From the NCBI GenBank assembly GCA_022036555.1, contig CM039129.1, forward strand, positions 28,694,553 to 28,758,552: a stretch of 64,000 nucleotides of DNA, given 5' to 3'. Below are positions 48,201 through 60,200 of this stretch, piece by piece. The position numbers and the translations under genes are program-made. Source of the DNA: Microstegium vimineum. Taxonomy: Eukaryota; Streptophyta; Magnoliopsida; Poales; Poaceae. Within the stretch, counting starts at the first letter, position 1. Each line of letters opens with the position of its first letter. Below the pieces are notes generated by a model. It was not told where the DNA came from, searched no databases, and saw only the letters and a list, made by a program, of their open reading frames with translations.

Positions 48201-51200
48201 GCGCCTTACTCCAACACCCGCGCTGACGATGGCAAGCTTGGCGGCTGGTACCTGGACAGCGGCGCCACGCATCACATGACGGGTCGTCGAGAGCTCTTCT
48301 CCGACCTCAACACCGACGTTCGCGGGACTGTGCGGTTCGGCGACGCATCCCGTGTGGAAATCCAAGGCGTCGGCTCGATCATCTTCCAAGCCAAGACCGG
48401 CGAGCAGCGTGTCCTCCAAGGTGTATACTTCATCCCTGCCTTGCGTAACTCAATTCTGAGTCTTGGTCAGTTAGATGAGGGCGGATCGAAGGTGGAGATC
48501 GACCACGTTGTGCTCCGCATCTGGGATCGCGGTGGCCGGCTACTTGCCAAGGTCCGCCGCGGCGCCAACAGGCTCTACATCCTCCACCTCGACACTACGC
48601 CACCAACCTGCCTCGCCACGCACAAGGAAGATGAAGCCTGGCGCTGGCATGAGCGTTTCGGGCACCTACACTTCGAGGCGCTCCGTAAGCTGGGCAAGGA
48701 GGAGCTCGTCCGAGGGATGCCAGTGGTCGACCACATGGAGCGGCTCTGTGACACCTGTGTCACCACGAAGATAAAGCGCCGGTCATTCCCGTCCGAGGCC
48801 ACGTTCCGCGCCAAGGAGCAGCTCACACTGGTTCATGGAGACTTGTGCGGGCCAGTGACGCCGGCTACGCCTGGAGGAAGACGGTACTTTCTGCTCCTTG
48901 TGGACGACGCCACCAGATGCATGTGGGTGGTGCTGATCCCCACGAAGGACGCCGCTGCAGACGCCATCAGGAAGGTGCAAGCCGCCGCCGAGATGGAGAG
49001 CGGCTGCAAGCTCAAGGCACTCCGCATCGACAATGGTGGCGAGTTCACCGTCACCGAGTTCGCCGACTACTGCGCCTCTGAAGGAATCAAGCGCCACTTC
49101 TCTGCTCCCCACTCACCGCAGCAGAACGACGTGGTCGAGCGCCGCAATCAGACCATCGTGGCGATGGCGCGCGCGCTGCTGAAGCAGAGGAGGATGCCGA
49201 CAACATATTGGGGGGAGGCTGTCATGACTGCGGTCCACATCCTCAACCTATCCCCAACCAAGGCGCTGAAGGGCAAGACGCCGTATGAAGCCTGGCACGG
49301 GCGCACGCCATTGGTGGTCCACTTCAAGACCTTTGGCTGCGTCGTCTACGCCAAGGAGCTGGCTTAGCAAGGCAAGCTGGATGATCGTGGCAAGGCCGGC
49401 TTGTTCATCGGCTACGCAGAGGGTGCCAAGGCTTACCGGGTGCTCGATCCGGTGACTCAGCGAGGCAAGGTCAGCCGTGATGTCGTGTTCGATGAAGGGC
49501 GCGACTGGGATTGGTCCTCGCCCGAGCCCGGAACGTCAAAGGCGGCCGACAACGACTTCACGGTGGAGTTCTACTGGTCGGCTGAAACAGAGGAGGTGCA
49601 GAGTCCGCCGCAGGCAGAGCATGACATTGCGATGCCTGCCCCGACATCACCAGCTCATTTGCCGCCAGCATCGCCCATGGCGCAAGGTTCAGACCCAGCG
49701 ACTCCGGCAGCAACCTCACCAGCGCTGGAGGCGTCGGATCCCCAACCGGAGTTCGCCACTCCACTGGAAGACGAGGAGGAGCGCGTGGATGCCTGGCATG
49801 GCAGCGAGCCGCTCCGCTACAGGACGATCGCGAACATCCTGGGCGAGGCGCCTACTCCACCGCCGGTGACCCGCCTCTTCGCCGAGCTTAATCTAACCCT
49901 TTCAGGGGAACCTGCTACCTACGGCGAGGCCAAGGGTGATCTTGCCTGGGAGGCAGCCATGAAGCAGGAGCTCCGTGCAGTCGAGCAGAACCGCACCTGG
50001 GAGCTGGTGCGCCTTCCTGTCGGCCACCGTCCCATTTCGCTCAAATGGGTCTACAAGCTGAAGAAGGATCAAACCGGCGCCGTGATCAAGCACAAGGCTC
50101 GGCTTGTGGCGCGCGGTTTCGTCCAGAGGGAAGGGATCGACTACGAGGACGCCTTCGCCCCTGTCGCCCGCATGGAGTTAGTCCGAGTGCTGCTCGCGCT
50201 GGCTGCTCAAGAGGGCTGGAGGGTCCATCGCATGGATGTCAAGTCCGCTTTCCTCAACGGAGAGCTCAAGGAGGAGATGTACGTCCAACAACCGCTCGGC
50301 TTCGCCGTTGCTGGTGTTAGAGTGCTCGGTTAATTCCAAACCCAAACGGATCTACTGACCGATGAACGCGGAAGCATAACCACCATAGAAGAAGATACGC
50401 AAACGAGAACGACACCGAGGCACAATGTTTTTTAACGAGGTTCGGCGATGTGCCTAATCCTCGGGCAATGACTACGGGCGCTCCTCCCCATAATAAACAA
50501 CAGCTACACCGGCATCCGGGCGATCCCGCGGCCTCGCCACCACCCTAACCAGCCGCCAAGTCGTCTCTTGGTTACTACAGGGGTTGCCTCATATTTATGG
50601 CCCCCTAGGATACAAAGTTCGACTCTAACTCTATCCTAGCCCCTAATACAACTCAAGTCCAACGTAACCAAAACTGTACACATATTCGACACATATCCAA
50701 CAAACTCCACCTTGACGAATATGCACGCCATCTTGAAGTCGTCATGCGCGAACCTCCGTGTACCCGGACTTGAGTTGTCTCCGTCCGCCGCTCACTTCGA
50801 ACGACTTGATGAGGCTGATCGCACAACCGCATCACCACCAGGATAGAACACCGCCATATTTGCATTGCCATCCATGACTCCACCTTCAACAACGCTCCCT
50901 TTCAGTTTGTATTGGTGCACGTCTGACTTCTCACCAATCATGATTGTCTTGCCTCCATGCATAACTCTTAAGGTCTTCTTATCAGGAATCGCCTGATACA
51001 ACCAGCCTTCTTCATGCAATAAACCAAGCGAAATCAGATTCCTAGTTAGCCCTGGCACATGCTTCACACCCTTAAGCAACATCTCTTCACCATCATACAA
51101 CTTGAACTTGATGTCGCCCACTCCTTCAGCAAGATAGCTTGAACCATCTCCTAAGTAAACAAAACCACTTTCTTTCTCAGTGTATGACGAGAATAACTCC

Positions 51201-54200
51201 TTTGATGTTGCATGAAACGAGCTAGCAGAATCTAACAACCACGCTTCACAAGACTCTTCACTTGACACCGTAAGAAGTTCACCATCGATATCCGAGTCAT
51301 CTTTCTTATTGGCATCACAACACTTACGGATCCTCCATCCTTCTTCAGTTCTGGACAGTTCCTCTTCACATGTCCAAAGTCGCCACACTTATAGCACCGC
51401 GAACCCTTCTTCTTGTTGCCTCTCTTATCTTCCACACTACGACCACCTTTGACTAGGTAAGCATCACCAGAAGAATCTTCTATTGCATTGTTCTTCCTCC
51501 GTTGATCATGAGCAAGCAACGCAGCAACAATATCCTCCATCTTGATGTCCTCCTTCCCATACGTCAGTGTAGTAACCAAGTGCTCATAAGACCTCGGCAA
51601 TGAACACAGAAGAATAAGAGCCCTGTCTTCATCATCAATCTTCACCTCAACCTTCACAAGATCAGCAACCAATTGATTGAAGACATTGATGTGCTCTGTA
51701 AGATCTGACCCCTCATGCATCTTCAAACCAAACAATTTCTGCTTCAGATACAACTTCTGAGTCACCGTCTTGGACATGAACTGACTGGTCAACTTCTCCC
51801 AAATTTTCTTCGGCGAATTTTCCTCCATGACATGGTACATGATCTGATCAGAGAGACTCAACCTGATAGTCGCGCATGCCTGCGCCTGCATCTCCTCCCA
51901 CTTATCATCATCTACCTTCTCCGGCTTAATCCCGCTGAGCACCTTCGAGATACTCTGTTGAGCCAAATCCTTCACCATCGTCTGCCACAGCCCGAAGTTC
52001 CCGGTGCCATCGAACCTCGCCACCTTAAACTTGGACGACATCGACGTCATCTGCCTGTTGCCACAAATCGCCAAAAAACACGTACTTTATGTACGCCCGC
52101 GTGCTCGCTCCACGCGCACCAAGCACGTCACCCACGCGCTTGTTTCTTGCTACAGCACACACGCACCGCAGCACACGCCTCCTGCACGTGCTGTGATCTG
52201 CCGTATACCGCTGCCGCCGCCGTACACCGCTTGTGCACAACCACGCCGCTTGCAAGCCTCCCGTCAACTGCCTCGCCGCTCGCACACGACGTAGTCAACC
52301 TGCTTGAGCGTCGCCTGCAGATCACCGCAACTCTAGAAACTCCGTTCACGAGCTGCCAATTGCTTTGATCTGCAATCTCATGAACTTCCTCTGGTTTTAT
52401 GGAGGTGAAAATCAGAACCTACTCGGAACAGAACTGGACACGTGCATGGCAATTAATTAATTAGCCTAATTAACCGGCCACCATACGGACACCTTATTCT
52501 TTTCCATATTCTGATTTGTTTCCTTGTTCGATATCACGTGCATGCTATCTATCCGAGTTGCATTCTGGCCGCACCCTGCTAGGAACCAAGTCCGTACAGG
52601 ACTCCTTCCATCCGTATGTGCATACATGGCCCACCACCTTGCGGCCGTAGCTTCAGTTTCCGACGTTTCGTATCTCCGAGTCCCACTCAAACACCATGGA
52701 CAAGAATCAAAGAAAGGAAAAATAGGTACGACATGCAATTGCAATTTTGCATGTCCTGCAGAACCACGACCATTTTCCTTTCTTATGTTTCTGCTACAAC
52801 TCCAGGCGTCGCAAGCACTCGTTCGGAAGTCCAGCACTGTTACGCACCGCAAACAATTATGCAACTCCTTCGACTTCCACGACAATCTTGACGCCCAGCT
52901 GTCTGCACGTAATTCTCGCGAACCACACCTTCATATTGCACCGAGTTCACCGTGGCTTTAGCCACCATCCGTTGCTACTCCCGCAACGATCACCCCGATC
53001 AAGATCAACCAACACCGTCGATTTGACCATGAGTCCAAGCCGCCGTCTTCATCCACGACGTCTTCCAGTCGCACCGTCGAACCTGGTTGTCACGTCTGAC
53101 CAACCCCTATCGAACAGCAGCCACCAGCCGCTATCAACCCGATCTCCACGTCTGGACGGATCCCTGTTGATTGCAGCCCATTGGACGGTTCGAGCCACCC
53201 GCTCGAAATTTCCAACTCCATCAATCGAGTCGTCGATCGCCGTCATGCTCCACCTTGCGCCATGTCCTTCTCCAGACACACCCGTGCGAGCCTTGCGCGG
53301 TGTAGAACATATCCATCGCACCTCCCACGATCTTCTTCTATTAATCTGGCTCTGATACCACTTGTTAGAGTGCTCGGTTAATTCCAAACCCAAACGGATC
53401 TACTAACCGATGAACGCGGAAGCATAACCACCATAGAAGAAGATACGCAAACGAGAACGACACCGAGGCACGATGTTTTTTAACGAGGTTCGGCGATGTG
53501 CCTAATCCTCGGGGCAATGACTACGGGCGCTCCTCCCCACAATAAACAGCAGCTACACCGGCATCCGGCGATCCCGCGGCCTCGCCGCCACCCTAAACAG
53601 CCGCCAAGTCGTCTCTTGGTTACTACAGGGGTTGCCTCATATTTATGGCCCCCTAGGATACAGAGTTCGACTCCAACTCTATCCTAGCCCCTAATACAAC
53701 TCAAGTCCAACGTAACCAAATCTGTACACATATTTGACACATATCCAACAGCTGGAGAAGAAGACAAGGTCTACCGACTCCACAAGGCGCTGTATGGTCT
53801 CCGACAGGCGCCAAGGGCGTGGAACGCCAAATTGGATACTACACTCAAGCAGATGGGCTTCGAGTAGAATAGTCATGAGGCTGCAATGTACCGGAGGGGC
53901 ACCGGTAGCTCACTTCTGCTAATTGGGGTGTATGTTGATGATCTGATCATCACTGGCGCAAGGGAGCAAGTCGTGGAAGCATTCAAGGTGAAGATGAAGA
54001 CCACCTTTGACATGAGTGACTTGGGGCTCCTGAGTTTCTATCTCGGAGTTGAAGTCCATCAGAGCTCCGATGGGATCACCCTACGCCAGACACACTACGC
54101 CAAGAGGATCTTGGAATTTGGTGGCATGGCTGAATGCAAGCCAGCAGCCACACCCATGGAGGAGAGACTCCGACTAAGCAAGCACAACACTGCTGCTGAA

Positions 54201-57200
54201 GTGGACTCAACCCAGTACCGGAGAGTTGTTGGCAGTCTGCGCTATCTTGTTCACACAAGGCCAGACATTGCCTTTGCTGTTGGGTTTGTGAGCAGGTTCC
54301 TGGAAAGGCCAACTGAAGAACACCAGCAAGCAGTGAAGCGTCTACTGAGGTATGTGGCTGGCACCACAGAGTATGGACTCCACTTCACCAAGGCACCCTC
54401 TGATGCTCGGTTCATAGGCTATTGTGACTCAGACTTAGCTGGAGATATTGACTCAAGTAAGAGCACAACAGGAAGCATGTTCTTCCTTGGAAACTGTCTG
54501 ATCAGCTGGCAGTCCATCAAGCAAAGAGTGGTAGCTCTGTCTAGTTGTGAAGCTGAGTATGTGGCAATGACAACAGCAGCAACACAAGCACTATGGCTAT
54601 CGAGATTGTTTGCTGAGATGTTGGGAAAGAAGGTTGAAACAGTGGACTTGAAGGTGGATAACCAATCAGCACTTGCTCTAGCCAAGAATCCTGTATTCCA
54701 TGATAGGAGCAAGCACATCAGAACCAAGTTTCACTTCATCAGAGACTGCATTGCAGAAGGAAGCATCCTGCCTGATTTCATTCCTACTGAAGATCAGCTG
54801 GCAGATATCCTGACCAAGGCCCTTGGAAGAATCAAGTTTGAAGAGATGAGAATCAGTGGCAGCAAAGATTAGGGGGAGAATTGATAGATAATCCCTGCCG
54901 CATTAGCATAACAGTAGCTTAGTGTAGCCATAAGATAGCATCCTTCTGTTTTACTTTAACCTCTACTTTAGCCCTTTATCCCTTTTGTAAAATACTTTAG
55001 GCAGATGCTCTAGAGAGCTTCTTGTAACCCAAGTTTGCTTTTGCTATATATACAAAGGGACTAGCCCACCAAGACTGCATTCCTGCAGCACCAAAACCCT
55101 CACCTTTGCACTGTTCCATTGCCAACAGATAAGGTATCTTTTGTTGTCCAATATCACTTGCAAGTTCTACCTCAGACGTCACTTGCAATTTGAGGACACG
55201 TGAACTTGTGTGCATTTCTTAACGTTTGAGATTTGCTTACATGTAACATGTAGCATTAGTTTATTTGAACCCTTGATCTATTAGTTTGGTTGAATTTCTT
55301 GAATGTAGAATACTACTCCATCCAAAATTATAAGACATCCCAAGAATCTTGGAGAGTCAAAGTGTCTCAAGTTTGACCAAACTTATATGACAATATATTA
55401 ACATTTATGATGTCAACTAAATATCATTAAATTCTTTATCAATTATATTTTCATAGTATGCCTATTTGATGTCATAAATCTTTATAATTTTCTCTATAAT
55501 TATTGGTAAACTTAAGATGCTTTGACTCTCCAAGATTCTTGGAATGTCTTATAATTTGGGATGGAGGGAGTAATATTATTGCAGTAGACAATAAGGATGT
55601 ATTTATGTGGCAATATTTCAGAAATAGTGAAAAAATAACCTTTTACTTCTTTAATTTGCGTCAATCCATTTGTCATTTCAATTTATTTCTATTATTGCAC
55701 AGGTTGGGCAGCTTAGGGAAGTCTCAAATAAGGCACACAATGCTGAGCTGAAGTTGTTTCTGGAAGTTGAACTTGGACCAGTAAATATTGTTCATTTATT
55801 CTCCTATTTTCCCTCTTTTTTGATTCCTTTTAGATTTTGGATGCTTGGTTGTTTCTAATTATTACTTACATAGGAGTTATGTCCAATTCGTCCACCTGAG
55901 AAGAGCAAAGAAGACATACTTCTTTTCTTCAAGCTTTATAATGCTGAGAAGGAAGAACTTCGGTATGTTTCTTATTAATCTATTTGTCAATCATTCTGTT
56001 GAACTTTTATTACAGATGACTCACATAGTGACATCGCTTTGCTATTACAGTTTTGTCGGTAGGCTTTTTGTGAAGGCTCTGGGAAAGCCATCTGAAATAT
56101 TGACAAAACTGAATGAAATGGCTGGATTTTCTCCAAATGAAGAAATTGAGCTATATGAGGTGCTTCAAAATTCTGTCTTTATTTCTCTAGAGTACACATT
56201 CTAACTTGCAGTATGCATGTTCTGCCTATGTGCTCCTTGTGCTCATACAGTCTGTTCAAGTCCTTGATTGTTCGAGTGAATCTTGCGCAATGGTTAATTT
56301 TAATTTAGTACAATGTTGTGCACTTAATAATGCTGTCCTGATGATCTTCCAAAGTTGAATATTCTGTTGCTTGACATTCTTATTCTGCAGGAAATTAAGT
56401 TTGAGCCAAATGTGATGTGTGAGCATATTGACAAGAAACTTACTTTCCGTTCTAGTCAGGTTTGTGAATTTTATCTTTTTAGATGCAAATGTTTTTTTTA
56501 GTTCTGTGGTCAACAAAGGCATTCAATGATTTTTTTGAATGTGTTTTCTTATGCTTTAGCTTGAAGATGGAGACATCATCTGTTTCCAAAAGGCTCCTGT
56601 TCCAGATGGTGATACACAAGTGCGCTATCCAGATGTTCCTTCATTCTTGGAGTATGTTCACAATAGGCAGGTATACTTGGATACAAATCAATTCTATTTT
56701 TTTTAACTTATGTCATCGTTTCCCAAACTTGACTGCACTATTCCCTCTTATTTCACTGTGTTTTTGACATACTGTTCTCTTTTCACCTTCATTTACGTAC
56801 TCGTGGTGAGCGTGAGCTTTCCATGTCCTAACACCTTCTATGAAATTAGTATTTTTGGAGGACCAAAAGACAATTTACCTTGACATGTTTGCATGCATAT
56901 GTGGTTTTCTTTGTAAAATAGTTTCTCGCCGTTACTTTATAATGATAAATATTTTTATTTCTGATTTCTTTTACTATGAAAGCATAGTTATGCTTGCTGT
57001 TTCTGTGAAGTGCAAACTATTTAACTGTTACTGAGTTCACTTGTAACTTTTGTGTTGTTTGTATGGTAGGTTGTGCACTTTCGTTCTCTGGACAAACCAA
57101 AGGAGGATGATTTTTCTTTGGAATTGTAAGGGATTACAAATCAAACTGATAAACTGGTTTTACATTTGAACTATAGTTTTGAATTGACTTACATATGTGT

Positions 57201-60200
57201 TTCTTGTTTTCACGCAGGTCGAAGCTTCATACTTATGATGATGTTGTTGAGAGAGTTGCACATCAACTTGGGTTGGATGATCCCTCAAAGATTCGGCTTA
57301 CATCTCACAATTGTTATTCTCAGCAACCTAAACCACAACCTATTAGATATAGGGGAGTAGAACATCTACTGGATATGCTTGTTCATTATAATCAGGTCAA
57401 ATTCTCTTTCTTTGTTTATGTGCATTACTGCATTTGAAAACATGACACTGATTTATGCTATTGTCTATTTTGATGCTTCATTCCAGACTTCTGATATCTT
57501 GTATTATGAGGTTCTGGACATTCCACTGCCAGAATTGCAGTGTTTGAAAACACTTAAAGTTGCATTCCACCATGCAACCAAAGACGAGGTTCGTGTCATG
57601 TTTGTCACTAGTTCCTATGCTCATATTTTATTCCTAAGCTGTGTCACTGAGGGACATGATTTGTCAGGTTGTCGTTCATAGCATAAGACTTCCAAGAAAT
57701 AGCACTATCAATGACGTGATTACTGATTTGAAAACCAAGGTGATCACAAATCTTGGTTTCAGTTTACCCAGTTACTTAGTTTCTCCTGATTATTGAATTT
57801 CAATATGATGTTTCTGTTGGTTTGCTGCATAATAACTATACCTGTTTACTATAGTATCCTTTTTTCTTTAGTTTGAAGCATGTCTATAATTCTCATTTTA
57901 ATGTTCAACAGGTTGAACTATCTAATCCTGATGCTGAGCTCCGCTTGCTTGAAGTATTTTACCATAAGATTTATAAGGTTTGTGCATGGTTTATGCGAAG
58001 TATTTCCTGTATGAAGAGTCCTGGCTCTTTCTAATGCAATGTTCTAGAGTTTCTGAACTTTCTAAAATGAGTGTTATATTTTCCCCTTAAATTTGGCATT
58101 GTTATGATGATATAATTATTTTCTGCAGATCTTTCCGCCTCATGAGAAGATAGAGAACATAAATGATCAGTACTGGACATTGCGAGCTGAGGAGGTTCGT
58201 GTCATTTCATTTTCTTGATGTTGACCCTTTGATATATTCTATTGAAAAATACAATTATATTTACGTATTCATCTGTGATACTTATGTAAACTTTTCTTGC
58301 ATGACACTGCTTCTGTCAATTTTGAAACAGATCCCAGAGGAAGAGAAGAATCTCGGCCCACATGATCGATTGATTCATGTTTACCATTTCATGAAAGACC
58401 CTAATCAGAATCAGCAGATTCAGAATTTTGGAGATCCTTTTTTGATGGTTGTCCGTGAAGGTGAGACTTCTGCAGAGGTAATGGAGCGCGTCCAGAGAAA
58501 ACTTAGAGTTCCTGATGAGGAGTTCTCCAAGGTAATATATCCTTATATTATTACTATTTATTATAGAATGGATTTAGCCAGAGCCCCCCCCCCCCCCTTT
58601 CCCCCCTTTATGGTACAATGTGGGTTGAATGTAATCTGTTTATTGCTTCAACCTAACACAGGGTTAATTTATTTTGTTTGCCAAGGTTGACTGCTGTCCA
58701 ACAGTTTTCCATCCACTTCTTGTCAGGGCAATATGCTTTGGCCCCCTTCCTGTCATGCTACATGCTTCGGCTAGCTGAGGCACTGAAATGAAACTAAATG
58801 ATTGTTGCAAACCTCTCTGCTATCTTGTGTGTGCACTGTGCAAAATCACGTCAAGGGCTTAGTTTCTCTAGTTATTACTCCTTCCATTCCAAATTATTAG
58901 ATGTTTTGGCATTTCTAGATTCATATCATTTGCTATGTATTTAGTTGTACACTATGTCTAGATACATTACTTCTGAGCTGATAAGGCAAGGGGTTATTCT
59001 ATAATCATGCTGGGGGCTTGGATTCTTTGGAACCATCGTAATCATTGTGTTTTTGATGGAGCGGCTCCAAGTGTTGCTGGGGCTTTAGCCATGGCTGGTG
59101 AGGAATGCCGGCTGTGGACCTTGGCAGGGGTTTGGATCCCTCTTGACAGTCCACCATCCAGGGGATTAGTTTCTAAGATCTGTGTGGGTCGTCTTTCAGC
59201 CGGCTTAGGTGAATTGTGGCTGCTGTAGGTATGTTGTGAGTGGTTTGTGTTGGGGTGTGTGGTGTAACTGCTGTTGGGTTGTTACACCCATTCTCTTCTT
59301 AATAGAATGAAGCGCAGGTCTCCTGTGGTTTTTGAGAAAAAAAAGAACATTGTAAAAGTAACGTATCTTGAAAAGCCAAAATGTTTTATAATTTGGAGCT
59401 GAGGGAGTACAACATTATTAGTTGATAGGAATGGGTGTTGAAATTTGCCTTTCAAGAGAAGACATTGAACACCCTTTGAATAGCGAACACCTTATTCCTC
59501 AACAAATTGAAGAACTTGGTAGGTGGGCTAACTTTTTAAGCCTCACTCCAGCCATTCTTGTCTTTATGTGAAGGTTTATACGTGGGATCGATGAGCTATA
59601 ATTCTGGCAACTTCATGCCCTTGTATTTAGTTTATTAACTACCTTGTACCAGATTTCTAGCAAACTATAACACTCTCATCCCAGCAATCGATACTGCTAT
59701 GCATCTCTAACACTGATAATGCTTATTTAATCAGTGGAAGCTTGCATTCATATCGATGAACCGGCCAGAGTACCTCCAGGACACTGATGTTGTATCAGCA
59801 CGTTTTCAGGCAAGTGATTTCTTCAGTATGCTTAAATGCATACCTTCTCTTGTTCACTATGTTCATACATGATGCTTTGCTTTTTATTATACAGAGAAGA
59901 GATGTATATGGTGCTTGGGAACAATACCTTGGCTTGGAGCACACTGATACAACATCGAAAAGGTCTTACACAGCCAATCAGGTAGGCAATGCTATTCTGA
60001 TGTGAAATGAGTGAAATAGATGTTTGTGTCCATGAATTCTATTCCTGGTTATGTTTATGAGGCATTACTGTTATGAAATGAGTGAAATAAATTGCTGAAT
60101 TTGGGTTATGCTGATTGACTCTCAAATTAACTGCCATGTTTGTGTACCATAGAAGTAAGTGTTGTGTTTGGTTTTTATATTGTTTGCAGAATCGGCACAC

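Larger units (their letters stand above)
50315..53750 (-). mobile_element. Copia-4: non-autonomous Copia element nested in Copia-3 RT
   Basis: A complete element bounded by two 388-bp LTRs (50315-50702 and 53363-53750) with GCTGG duplications (50310-50314 and 53751-53755). It is on the minus strand: Met primer site at about 53350-53360, polypurine tract AAGGTGGAGTT at 50703-50713. It carries gag and a protease-like region but no integrase, reverse transcriptase or RNase H. A 1.3-kb untranslated stretch lies between the primer site and gag. At about 3.4 kb it would have relied on a full Copia for copying. Confidence 0.93.
46427..55127 (+). mobile_element. Copia-3: short-LTR Copia retrotransposon in UBP intron 16
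   Basis: TG...CA element with 246-bp LTRs and a GATAA target-site duplication (46422-46426 and 55128-55132). It has a Met primer site, a polypurine tract (AGGGGGAGAAT before 54882), gag, protease, integrase, reverse transcriptase and RNase H. It is in the same orientation as the host gene and enlarges intron 16 from about 0.75 to 9.45 kb. About 5.2 kb long once the nested Copia-4 is removed. The coding region is broken by frame changes and stops, although the LTRs are almost identical. Confidence 0.95.

Noticed and set aside
52524..53355. Plus-strand ORFs in the Copia-4 leader
   Set aside because: Three overlapping frames of similar length without domains; the element reads on the minus strand.
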